A stretch of DNA of 64,000 nucleotides from Nipponacmea schrenckii. Lineage: Eukaryota > Mollusca > Gastropoda > Lottiidae. The stretch is taken from the NCBI GenBank assembly GCA_030562195.1, contig CM060199.1:32012338-32076337 (forward strand), in the 5' to 3' direction. The notes beneath the pieces are model-generated. The model saw only the letters and a list, made by a program, of their open reading frames with translations. It ran no database searches and had not been told where the DNA came from. Below are positions 12,110-22,831 of the stretch, one piece after another (the first letter of the stretch is position 1; every line of letters begins with the position of its first letter). The translations under genes and the position numbers were made by a program.

Positions 12110-12161
12110 CCAGTTCTGCCTGATGATTGGTAAAACATGAAACTATAGTAGCAGTCTTTGG
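12110..12161 (+). ncRNA. Hammerhead ribozyme motif, type I (right Penelope unit)
   Basis: Elements in order: stem I outer strand CCA (12110-12112), internal loop GTT, inner strand CTGC (12116-12119), core CTGATGA (12120-12126), a 12-base stem-loop II region (12127-12138), core GAAA (12139-12142) whose last A opens stem III, then CT-AT-AGT, A at 12150 as the predicted cleavage position after GTA, inner strand GCAG (12151-12154), loop TCTT and outer strand TGG (12159-12161). Stem I and stem III pair fully. Stem II does not: the closing pair would be T-T and only two inner pairs form, so self-cleavage may be poor. The fold was done by hand. Confidence 0.7.
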
Positions 12162-12246
12162 TGTTTGTTTATTTTATCCTACATGACATCACGCATACCG
12201 CGTTGAGCACTCTGATGGTGAAAGCCATACACAACAATATTTATTT

Positions 12247-12251
<5 letters not shown>

Positions 12252-12284
<33 letters not shown>
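12252..12284. repeat. (TA)n microsatellite
   Basis: A run of about 15 TA dinucleotides closes the right side of the Penelope pair. Confidence 0.9.
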
Positions 12285-12286
<2 letters not shown>

Positions 12287-15200
12287 GTATCCATAATAAT
12301 CATAAATATTGAAAACCAATAGATATACAGTCATTTTACTAGGCATAAACATCCTCTATTGTAGTCTTTTTTATATACAATTTAAAACTATTTACTTGAT
12401 GAATTTTTTTTAGCGCGTCCATTTGTCATCTATATCTTGATTGACTGTGATCTACTACCAATGGTGATGCGAGTTTGGGGACTGTGGACACAATTGGGCA
12501 TGCTGACTCTACTGTCAACGTTGGGACTCAAATTGCGACCAACCTCCCATGTAGCTTTTGAGAGGGTTCTTCCTCAAAGTCTTTTGTACCAAAATACCAT
12601 TGATTTGGTGCATTCATGCACTTAAACGTAGACACAATTATAGTTTCCAATATTGTAAAAATTTAATGTATTTTTGTAGGGGTACATATGGGGGAACAAA
12701 CCAATTTTCAAAGGGATGGATATCTGTACCCTCACTTGAGCCTGTATTGCTTTTTTAATACCTCGTTGTTTTTGTCTTTTATTTTACGGTACCCGGTACT
12801 TCAATTTATGTATAGTGTTCGAGATAATGATATGTCGATGACATCCGGTACAAGATGACGTTCTGAAAATGTGGACGTATATTGCTGTTCGTCTGTCTGT
12901 CCATCCACAATTTATTATTATTGTGGACATGATGGATTTTGACGAAACTTCAATGAAGCCTATTAAAAATCAGACCAATCGAAAAATAGTTAATAGGAGT
13001 TATTCCTAGTGCATTTTGATTTAACTTGTGTTTGTTATCACACAAGGATGGATCAGAAAAATCTTTTATTAAACGATAAATATTGTCAACCTCTCGAATG
13101 AAGTGGCTGTAATTTCAAATGTGGGCATATTACGATTGCCATCGTTCTCTTTTTAGATTTTTATTCAAAAGTCATATTACTCCCGAAAAAGGCCTACATG
13201 GCCTTTATGAAGTGTGATCCTTTTAATTTTTTTCTTCGCGCTTGTTGTTGATTTCACTCCAGATGTCGACTAACTCGTTTGTCTTGACAGCCTTGCTGGG
13301 TCAAAATGACATATATCAATAGGCTTTTTGTTTATTATTCAAAATTATCATTCATGCATTGCATTAATTCCAAATTTTAATAACTATTTGCATCTATATA
13401 CAGACCTATCAGATGTTCATAAAAGATTTTGTTTTTAAGCTTATATTCGCTTGGCCTTCTTTGCTGTCAGTAGATTGAATATTCTGCTTGGATAGGTTTG
13501 TTTACGTATATACAAACATTTAATGAATGCATAGTTATGAAGGATTTAAGCCCTATAAATGTTAATAATTTTTACCGATTAATGTAAGAAATCTTGGATA
13601 ACAATCAGAGCTTAATCTCCTTGGACTTAAATGAATATTTGGAAGTTGGAAGTCTGCAAAGCAGTTCTAGTATTGACTTCACACAGTAATATTGTTTTTT
13701 TTCACGGTTATAATGTATTTCAATGGTATGCTGAAATGTTTAGTCATTTAATGGATTACGTACATCTGTCGTCAATTTTCCTTCTAACATACTGTTCGGT
13801 TTGTCAAGCTAACCGACTGCAAATATTATTATGACTTTGGTTTTAACTGAATATACTGTATGCATGAATATGTATTATGTCGATGGGTTTTGATTTTTAT
13901 TTCGGTACCTGGACTGTCATTATAGGTGTTTCCTTTATTATATGCATACTCATAACCGGTTTCGGTTTGACGTCTTTTGCAGTGATGTGGGAGTTTTGTT
14001 TTATTGCACTCGTCGAACACCATGTTTATTTAATTGAGTCTAAAGGTTATTTTGTCCATTAAGTAAGGTATTTATAGGTCACCTAGTAGTCCAAATATGA
14101 CACATAAACTATATGTTGTGACATAAGATATGTTGAAATTCCGATTGTACAAGTTCAAAAGAGTCAATGCTCTACTGAACAATATACAATGGCGCACTAT
14201 ATAGTCGCTGGCAGGGCAGAGCAACGACTAGGTTTGTCAATTCGACTTCCTTTTTTAATAGTTCACGTGTACTTTAATATACTTATGTTCAGAATAATTG
14301 AATTACTTGGCTATGAACTTGCTCACCCCTGTCTGCACCGGTTTGTTAATTACCTCTTCCTATCCAACGTTTTGAATGATCTCCTATTTTGAAGTTCTTC
14401 ATATACTATAAGTGTGAAATATATATTAACATCTGTTTGTGTGTTTTTCAATGTTTTACTAATCTTCCATTGATAGAATTTTTTTTATTGCAATTTGTGT
14501 ATATTAAATGATACTTTTATGTCCGATGTTGGTGTTTCTTCGTAAAATGATGTTTCTATTTGAATTGATTTGAATATTCGTATGATGGTGTTTTCAAATA
14601 TTAATGATCGGATGTGATTTTTTTCATAAAATAATAATAAAATTATTTTACAAAACAAAAAAACCAAAAAATGGTATAACATGTCACATTTTCCCATATA
14701 AGATATATTGTTAGTTCGGACTTAGGGCAAAGGCCCGTGTTATATTTATTTTGTCTGTTGGTTGTGTCAACATATTGATCAACTGACGTTTATCTAGTTG
14801 CAAACCAAATGACTTTTAACCTTGGAGTTAAGGAGTGGCTTGAAATAAGACGACCAAAGTCTGATAGGGTTTTAAGAAAACTTAATACGTGTTTATCAAA
14901 GTATGTTACTAAGTAGTTGATAAACTAGGAACACAGAATATATGACACTATTATTTCATGTTGATTATCGTAATAATAATTATAAAATGTTTATTAATTT
15001 ATATATTCTTAACTAACCGTGCTATATTTTGTATAAGTTAGTTCTGTTATATTTATCTATTTTTCACGAATAGATGCAGTACTGTTGTTGCTTTTGGTAT
15101 TTTATTTTATTTTTCGCTGTAAAAATCCCTTTTTTTCGCAATAATTATGTCTCATGATCTTTGCATTTTTTATCGTTTAATATTATGTTTTTGATGCTAT

Positions 15201-16020
15201 ACGATATGTTCCCTAAATATTCAGAGATTACATTATATAGTTTCATTTGTTATCTGTAATTTACCAGGAATGGTATAGTCATTATTGTTTCTAGTTATAT
15301 TATCGTTTATATCTATATTATGTACAAATACCATTGGTGATAACGATATTTTATTTAACTATTTGCGCTAAGCAGTGCTGGATTCACAAATTGATCATTA
15401 GCATTTTTATTTGGAAGGCATTCTCAAAAGAGGTAACGGTTTATATTTTGATTACAATTACAACAAGATATTACTTTGTACACTTGCGTTTACAGAGAGA
15501 GGAAAGTCGTACTTGTTTATTGTTTGTTTATTTGTATCCTTGAATTTATATGTTTTGTTTTGCCAAGTTCAAGGACATGACCCTTGCGTTCACGGAAGTA
15601 GGAATTTGCATTTGATTTTGACATAATGCATTTTATTCAAACGGTATCTACAATTTGATCATTATGTTTTCACTTCATGCCACCTAGACCCTTAAGGAAT
15701 ATTGTGGTTAAGTTAGTTTTTTATATTTGTACGGTTTCATTGTGTCTTTTCGAAAGGATAATGGTCTTCTTTAGATAATACCGTATGTTATGGAGCAACG
15801 ATGGTTGGAATTGATGTTAGGATTTTTTTTATTTAATAGTAATTTTAGTATTATTCAGAGAAATTAAGATGTCACTGTAGGCGCCAGATTTTTTTTAAAA
15901 TTTTTTCCCTGTTGACAAAGTGAAATAATCATATACCACAATAAAATATAAACTACTTCAAATTCCATTAGTATTGCTATTACAATATATAATATCACGT
16001 TAACTGAAATCGATATCATA
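12285..16020. other. Non-coding stretch
   Basis: AT-rich sequence with no supported gene. Open frames near 12.43-12.76, 13.63-14.06, 14.19 and 15.4 kb have no domain, no consistent splice context and strong base-composition bias. The TCTGTCTGTCCATCCACAAT stretch near 12890 looks like part of a dispersed repeat. Confidence 0.5.
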
Positions 16021-16059
16021 TCAGTTCAGGTTAACCCTAAACCGACTTTCTAGAAAAGA

Positions 16060-16320
16060 CTTTATATTGGTCCTGCTCAGTTAAATGTTCTGGTTTCCTC
16101 GAGAAAGTCAACCCTTAACCTACGTACTGGAAAACACTTTAAAATAGTATGTCCTGCAAAGTTAAGTATCTTCTTTCCTCGAGAACCTCAACCATTAAAA
16201 TCTACGTGTGTCCTGCACAGTTAAATATTCTTGAGGAAGTCAACCCTTAAAACCTACTTATTCTGGAAACACTTTAAAATACCATGTCCTGCTTAGTAAC
16301 ATATCTCAATTCCTCGAGAG
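16060..16320. repeat. Degenerate tandem repeat, about 80-bp unit, 4 copies
   Basis: Landmark TCCTGC plus (C/A)AGTTAA-type sequence occurs at 16071, 16152, 16211 and 16287. Each copy also holds TTCCTCGAGAA and TCAACCCTTAA, and copies 1, 2 and 4 have GGAAAACACTTTAAAAT-like sequence. The third unit is shortened by an internal deletion. Confidence 0.75.
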
Positions 16321-16329
16321 AACTTTTGG

Positions 16330-18540
16330 TATTCAATAAAGTAAATCAAAAACGGTTAATAATGACTATTGCTTGCTTTCAGGTGTACTAAAAGTTAGGC
16401 TTTATAAGATAGTTTTAGTGATTTTAATATTATGCTATAGTTTACCAAATTCAGATTACATGTATCTGTGTAGACGTATGTTTCTATGTTTTAAGTACTA
16501 GCTAGGGCTATTTTTATGATGCTATAAAGTGTGAGAAATTGGGACACAAAAATATTAACATGCCCCTGTTTCTAGACTTGAAAAAAAAAAACTAATTTCT
16601 AAAACAACCCAAACCACTCAGTATTTGTGACAGAAACTTTATTAGTATATTGTTAGTACAAGAACTTTTAGACGCCTGAATGTAACACATAGAAACATTA
16701 CCAGTGACCCTAATTAATATTAAATATATTTAATATTAACTAATAAAAACTAGTGGTTGCCATTTTCTAATCCTTATTTTTTTGTCCATTCCTCAACCTT
16801 TTGACATTGATTAAGCAAATTATTAACAAAGTAAGACACAAGACAGTTCGATAACAGTGATTTATACCAAGTTTTGTCAATGATCCCACAACTATGTTTC
16901 AGTATCAATTAACATCGATTCCTTAACTTAGTATACGTAGCGCTCGATCGGTTACTTCTGATTTTAATAGAAATTACGGAACTGGATGTGCCCAATTCTC
17001 TTTAAGGATAAGGGAATTGTAAGTAAGCTACGTGATCATTAAGTCAGCAAGTTTTTTTTACTGTTATCATATTTTATACTAAGTTGTTAGTGTAAAGTTT
17101 AAATAAAAAAAATGGTTAATAATAACACACTATTAAACTCTAGATATTGAATGACATGGGCACAAAGGACGATTTCAACCATAAATTGAATAGACATATT
17201 GTGTAACCAGTTCAAAAGGTTTATATTTAGTCTGGGTCGTATAATATGAACATTTTCACAAATAAAATGTACAGAATTTGGTTTTACTATCCATACCCTT
17301 CGTGCATGACTGCATTGTTGACGTGGTTTAAATAACCTAAGGATATTAAAAATTTAGATAAAAACATAGCTGAGTATACAAATATAGATCTATAACTCAT
17401 TTTTATGCAGAATATTTAATCAAGTTCAACATTGTTTCAATTTCTATATTTACACCAATACGTTGAGTAAGACTATAATAAGTAGGTTTGTTGGGTGGTA
17501 GATGACAAGTTAACTGTCGCTTCAAGTGGATACTGATATCTCCTGAATTGTTTTTTTTTAATGTTCAAATTTGATGATTCCGTGCTGTTGGTTTGGTAGT
17601 TGATATTCTTGGGATCTGGTTTTGTTAGAATAACTTGGTGGCGAGACTCGGCTCTGTATGGTTTGACGTGAGTTACTCGGTGTTCTTCATTCTTCCAATC
17701 ACATTATGATCAGGGTATTTCTGTTTGACATTCTTTGGTTTGTTTTGGTTATACTGATACCACTCATCGACTGGACTTGTCAACTCGGCATCCTTTCTTA
17801 TGGTGCACACAGCTTAAATTGTTTAATTTGCTTTTTAATCACTAATGATTAATCTCGACTTTGGGTCCATATAAACTATTAAATAAATATTATGCATGAC
17901 TGGATTGCTACTGGCTACGAATCGAAAAAAGTCCTTTTTAGTTTACTGACACAAACAACCACTGAAATATATTAAATTGGAAAAAAATATACTTTACACG
18001 TTTGGTGATCAGAAATAGGACAACGCGCACATTTATAACCCTTTTAATAACGATGAATATAATCTATTAAGTAGAGCATATCAGTGATAATTGGTAATTT
18101 TGTCGGGTAAAGTTTAACTATATCAAAACAAGGAATATTCAGAAAGTTATTGTCTTGGAATTTTTGAATCATTGATATGTATCTATACCAAACGATTTCT
18201 ATTGCAAGTTAATTTATATTTATGCTGTCTGAGCACATGGTGTGGACCTTATTTCATCACTAAATAATAGATTTATCTCCATTCTGAACAAGCGTTTGTG
18301 ATAGTTTTCTATGATTTTTTTTAAATAATAGTTCGTATTACTTTAGGTATGAGTACTTTTAATTTGAGGAATCTTTGTGTGGTATGATTTTATTTAATAA
18401 TACTTTGTGTTTCTAAATATGTCCTATTCGACATAAGGTGCAGAAGAGTAGGACGTAAAACTCATGTTCAAGTTAGCCTTATTTTTGTTATGATTTTTCT
18501 TGTAGTGATATGTAATAAAAGGTGTTATTTTTTTTCTTTT
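16330..18540. other. Probable upstream intron of the zinc-finger gene
   Basis: No coding sequence recognised. A 3' splice site at 18541-18544 shows that at least the right part of this stretch is an intron or alternative upstream region of the zinc-finger gene. It includes a SINE tail fragment at 18431-18465. Confidence 0.5.
18431..18465 (+). mobile_element. SINE 3' tail fragment
   Basis: AAGGTGCAGAAGAGTAGGAC followed by GTAAAACTCA matches the 3' ends of the SINEs at 9840 and 35010. Only the tail remains. Confidence 0.75.
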
Positions 18541-18544
18541 TCAG

Positions 18545-21500
18545 ATCAGTCAAGTCATGGGACAACACCAATCATTGGCGAGTGATAAAGGAACTGAATT
18601 ATCGTTAAGAGTCGCCATTAATAAACTCATAGAATCATGTTTAAGTAATCCTCAATCGTCAGACGGTATCAGTAGTAATTTCACCATGAAAAATGAAATG
18701 GCAGACAAAGACAAATCTGATGAACCAAATTCAACAGGGGATGAAACTTCGAGCGGCGAAAAGGTTCTGGACAGTGACAAGAGATCAACACTGTCTTCTG
18801 ATAAATCATTTAGCTCCGCACAGTCATTTAGTTCGCTTTTAGAAATGCATATACGTGACATGATAGTGAACGTTGAAAATGATGAAGACATTAGCAATAC
18901 AAAGGAAAATGACACTTCACAGGAGGTACTGGTCAAAAACAGTGTTCAGTCTAGTGTTTTATCAAGTACAAGTTCTGATGGTGGTATCTCAACGACTACT
19001 ACTGCTACTGTATCATCAGCTAACAAGTCATCAGTTATTAATTCATCAGTTACATCCGGTTTAAAAGCTAGTGGGATATCTAGTGTGCCTCTTCAAACAT
19101 TAGTTGACAAAGTCTTGGATAATTCGTTGGGTGACCCTTCACTCTTTAGACCACTTGACTCTAAACAACCTCCAAGAGAAAACTATAAACTTAATGGTAC
19201 CGGTGAAAATAAACCAAAAGTTAGTACTACGTACGAGATTGCTGCAGAATCTGCTAAGGCTGTCAGTGAGAAAGTTACCCGGTGTGTCGAAAAGGGTAAA
19301 AATAACAACGATAATGGTTGCGCTTCAAATCCTGGCGATATATGTCTTATGGCACATATAGAAAAGGCTTTAGAACGAAACTTTGCTCAAATGAGTGACA
19401 ATGAAAATGAAACTGAAATTGAAAGAAAATTTAAAGACTCTTCTCAAACTCCTAGAAGGGAAGGCCATGTTCAAAGTGATGGTGTCTCGAGACCCGCTAC
19501 CTCGAGTTCTGGCAAGCCAATTAATGATGATCAAAGTAAAACTGTTGGTTCATTACTAAGTCCGCGACAAACTCATATCACAAACCCAGATGGTACCATT
19601 AGTGTTCAAGATATAGTTGATAAGATTTTCAGTCAAACTGAAATGATTAGCAAGCTTTTAACCCCAGGAGCTACTATCAGCACAGCCAGCCCCCAAGAAA
19701 AAGTTCCCACCTCAACTTCTGTTTCCTCTCCACAGTCGTATGAAAGAAGTATAGTGAAAACGGTGAACTCTTCCAGGGTAGAACCGTATTCTCATAACTT
19801 TTCCAAACGTTACGTTAAGCAGTATAATGACACAGATCATCACAAGGTGGCCAAACATACACCTCCAAATCGTTCTCGCGAAGACACCTACCCCACCGGA
19901 AGTACACCAGCGTCACACACGAGTGACATTTCCGAGCGACAAATAGGATACAGCCAAGTCCGTCATAAAGACACCAATACACATAAAACTAACTCTTATA
20001 TCCAACCGGATATATCTGATCATTATGTTGACCCTAGAGTAATTAATGAAGCACAGCGACAGGCTGCAGTCCGTGAAAATATGATGATGCTTGCTCGATA
20101 TCCATATTCGATGCCAGTGACATCAAGCGTTGATCACAACTCTTTGGCGGCTCACCATCTTCTTAGGTGTTATCCACCTGGAGCTTTGATGCAGCAGCGT
20201 CTTCCACCACCTTTACTTTGTGTTGACCAAATCAACGATACACATATTCCTCACCCATATAACAAATCATGTCCGTGTATGACATGTTCATCACATAGAG
20301 CCCACGTAGAAGAACTAAAGCGTTCACCCAAACAACATTCCTCAAATTTATTGATGCCATCACGGATATCTCCAAGTAGCTCTCCGCAGTATCAGTCGAG
20401 GTTATCCCCTCATAATAGAGATATGCGGAACCTCTCCCCACACTCACCACAGCGATATGGTAACCACCCATCAGCTTTCACACGAGTCAAGGACACTCTA
20501 GCTGAACGAGAAAAGGTGCAATTGATGTACAACGAAGACTTGTTAAATCAAAAGAAAAACAGAATTGAAATGGGAATAGATATGATGTATAGAGAAAGAA
20601 AACACGTTGAAGGATTTCGACCAGTGACAGAGTCCAACTTTCATAAGACGAAACCTCCTATAGGTAATCAATCAAAGAATGTAATGTTGTCTAATGAAGT
20701 GCAAATAAGTGCCCCCTCATACGGTCTGAATTACGGAACCAATTCTGTAGCAATTAATCAGGCAGACCAACCTTTAGATCTTTCTAAAAAGAAACCATCT
20801 TCCCAGAGCCAGCTATATCACGACACTGTGAAACGTAACTTTCCCGTTTATAAAGAACGAGATGTTCACCCTGGTGCGCCGAGTTTCTCAAAAACAAATT
20901 TATCTGATCAAAGATTCACCGACCAAAGATCTACTCACCATGCCATACATCATTCAGAACAAAAACCGTTTGTTGAAGTTGAGGGTGTGAGTAGCCATGA
21001 ACACTATTTACCTGCCCATACCAACGTATCTCAATTTCAACACAGAATTGAGGCACATCGCTTGCAAGAAACATCAGCCGCAATGACTCCAGGTATGATG
21101 CCAGATCAACTGGGTTCTCCAGGAGGGATGCGACCTCAACTACACCCTCTTCCATCACCAACTCTGTCAACTACCTATGGGTCGACTTCTCAATCACCAC
21201 AGGTTTCTAATCATATACAATCTACTATCGAAAAGTCTTTAGATGTGGACAGAGGATTGATTGTAGAAGGTAACATATCCAGACCGTCTAGTCAGTGCAG
21301 CAGTTCTTCCTTAGATCTGGATAAGGATAAGCGGGGATCTATTTCTAGACACGAACCCGTACAAAATATCATAGGAACACATCCCCCGAGTGATATATTG
21401 TATCTTATCTGTCGACTGTGCCGTCAAACATATGGTAGTCCATATGGATTTCGAAAGCACTTTAGGAACCAACATGGTTTTGAACCGCGAGCTGAGCATA

Positions 21501-22831
21501 CCATTGTTCATACCATTTCTGCGACAAAAAATGCCATGCAGCACATTCCAGGCATGCCAAATATCCCCAATGACGCTATTTCATCAGCGAGGGGATTCCA
21601 ACCCGTTCCAGATGGCACTGTTTACGATGGCATTGACATTCCGAAAGTTCGCGAGAGAGCTGCTAGCGATTCTAAATTAATCAAACCTATATCGATGACG
21701 GAATCTATTAGACCCATGGGAAGCCGGTCAGCCGAAAGTCGGCAAGTATTACCCGGCAAGGAAGAGACAGATGACACTAAATACTTGCAATGTGAACAAT
21801 GTAAGCAAACCTTTCAGCTCAATGATTTTGGCTCTTACAAGAGACACTGTAGGCAGCATAATCAAACTCGAACTATTGGACCCTTTCACTGCCAAATGTG
21901 CAGCTGTTCATTTCACGAACCACAACTTTTGGAAGACCATATGTTACAGCATGAATCGGAATCGTATGTGTGTGTATATTGTAAGATACCTTACGCCAAT
22001 AAAGTGTATCTAGAAGATCATCTTAAAACTGTACATGGTAAAGAATCAGTTGTGAATATGAATTCTTGTAAATATTGTCATCATCATTTTGTTGATTATA
22101 AAGAACTTCTTATCCATATTCAGTCGGTGCATGGTCAGTCATCGCAACTAAACCATGGGAAATTAGTTGAGAAAGCCTGTGAATCGAATGGCGATGCAGA
22201 AGTCTCCAGTCACGTCGATATTCAAGAGGCTGATCAAATGACGACTCTTTCATGCCCGGATAGTAGTTCAGATACCATTGTAAACAGTGTTCGATCATCT
22301 GCTCCGCAATCCTCGACTGGCTGCGTCACTGAGCCTATCAGTAATAACATTAAATCTGAAGAAAGGTGTGCTTCGAGTGAAATTAGATCGATTTCAAATG
22401 AAAATTCTCAAGAGGACGTCTCTTCCGGTGGAAACGACGCTAATGAAGATAGCTTTTATAAGCATAAAAAGTTTTTTGGACATAGGAAAAGGAAGGAGTC
22501 TGTAGATTCGGTTCCGATACCTGCTAAAACTTTTAAAAGTGGGAGTGTTGCGGACACTGTAGATAGTAATAAATGTGATTCGGGGATTATTGATAACACC
22601 GTGTCGTGTTCTAGTACTACTAATTTATTAGAACGAGAAAAACTATGTGATAGTTCTACCCTAAACGCGAATTGCTTACCCAAAGAAGGAGTGAATATGG
22701 ATTCATTGGACCAAAGTGATAATCTAGTTCAAAACAAACAAGAAGCTAGGCATCAAATGCCGTTCGTGTGGGATCGGATTACCCGTAGTCAAGCGGGTAA
22801 GAACATAAGACCCCCGGACTATATGGCTTAG
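18545..22831 (+). CDS. Large C2H2 zinc-finger transcription factor (main exon)
   Basis: One uninterrupted 1424-residue frame from ATG at 18557 to TAG at 22829-22831. It probably acts in the nucleus as a DNA-binding regulator. Residues 1-730 are Ser/Thr/Asn-rich and look disordered. PLDLS at 739-743 matches the CtBP corepressor-binding consensus. Five C2H2 fingers follow: C952/C955/H968/H973, then a cluster at C1079/C1082/H1097/H1101, C1112/C1115/H1128/H1132, C1139/C1142/H1155/H1160 and C1171/C1174/H1187/H1192. GHRKRKES near 1314 resembles a nuclear localisation signal. The tail ends RSQAGKNIRPPDYMA. A pyrimidine-rich tract and CAG at 18541-18544 form a 3' splice site. The 12 bases to the ATG are in frame and open, so coding could continue from an upstream exon. 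MGQHQS also fits an N-myristoylation consensus, probably by chance. I recognise no orthologue by name. Confidence 0.9.
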   Translation: MSQVMGQHQSLASDKGTELSLRVAINKLIESCLSNPQSSDGISSNFTMKNEMADKDKSDEPNSTGDETSSGEKVLDSDKRSTLSSDKSFSSAQSFSSLLEMHIRDMIVNVENDEDISNTKENDTSQEVLVKNSVQSSVLSSTSSDGGISTTTTATVSSANKSSVINSSVTSGLKASGISSVPLQTLVDKVLDNSLGDPSLFRPLDSKQPPRENYKLNGTGENKPKVSTTYEIAAESAKAVSEKVTRCVEKGKNNNDNGCASNPGDICLMAHIEKALERNFAQMSDNENETEIERKFKDSSQTPRREGHVQSDGVSRPATSSSGKPINDDQSKTVGSLLSPRQTHITNPDGTISVQDIVDKIFSQTEMISKLLTPGATISTASPQEKVPTSTSVSSPQSYERSIVKTVNSSRVEPYSHNFSKRYVKQYNDTDHHKVAKHTPPNRSREDTYPTGSTPASHTSDISERQIGYSQVRHKDTNTHKTNSYIQPDISDHYVDPRVINEAQRQAAVRENMMMLARYPYSMPVTSSVDHNSLAAHHLLRCYPPGALMQQRLPPPLLCVDQINDTHIPHPYNKSCPCMTCSSHRAHVEELKRSPKQHSSNLLMPSRISPSSSPQYQSRLSPHNRDMRNLSPHSPQRYGNHPSAFTRVKDTLAEREKVQLMYNEDLLNQKKNRIEMGIDMMYRERKHVEGFRPVTESNFHKTKPPIGNQSKNVMLSNEVQISAPSYGLNYGTNSVAINQADQPLDLSKKKPSSQSQLYHDTVKRNFPVYKERDVHPGAPSFSKTNLSDQRFTDQRSTHHAIHHSEQKPFVEVEGVSSHEHYLPAHTNVSQFQHRIEAHRLQETSAAMTPGMMPDQLGSPGGMRPQLHPLPSPTLSTTYGSTSQSPQVSNHIQSTIEKSLDVDRGLIVEGNISRPSSQCSSSSLDLDKDKRGSISRHEPVQNIIGTHPPSDILYLICRLCRQTYGSPYGFRKHFRNQHGFEPRAEHTIVHTISATKNAMQHIPGMPNIPNDAISSARGFQPVPDGTVYDGIDIPKVRERAASDSKLIKPISMTESIRPMGSRSAESRQVLPGKEETDDTKYLQCEQCKQTFQLNDFGSYKRHCRQHNQTRTIGPFHCQMCSCSFHEPQLLEDHMLQHESESYVCVYCKIPYANKVYLEDHLKTVHGKESVVNMNSCKYCHHHFVDYKELLIHIQSVHGQSSQLNHGKLVEKACESNGDAEVSSHVDIQEADQMTTLSCPDSSSDTIVNSVRSSAPQSSTGCVTEPISNNIKSEERCASSEIRSISNENSQEDVSSGGNDANEDSFYKHKKFFGHRKRKESVDSVPIPAKTFKSGSVADTVDSNKCDSGIIDNTVSCSSTTNLLEREKLCDSSTLNANCLPKEGVNMDSLDQSDNLVQNKQEARHQMPFVWDRITRSQAGKNIRPPDYMA

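Larger units (their letters stand above)
10297..12252. mobile_element. Two Penelope-like element copies in inverted (head-to-head) arrangement
   Basis: Arms 10297-11109 and 11371-12181 are reverse complements. I found one substitution (near 10698 versus 11780) and a two-base length difference in a G/C run (14 G near 10815, 12 C near 11652). The unpaired centre is 11110-11370. Each unit points outward and encodes the C-terminus of the same GIY-YIG-type protein, then a 3' region with a hammerhead ribozyme. Both units lack the reverse transcriptase, so they are 5'-truncated. The right unit carries about 71 more bases of tail (12182-12252) before a TA tract. The near-identity of the arms implies a recent origin or ongoing conversion. 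Confidence 0.85.

Noticed and set aside
12205..12226. A second hammerhead-like string, CTGATGGTGAAAGCC, in the right Penelope tail.
   Set aside because: The core lacks A after CTGATG and there is no room for stem II.
12437..12758. Two overlapping frames after the Penelope element.
   Set aside because: No domain and no consistent frame; possibly decayed repeat sequence.
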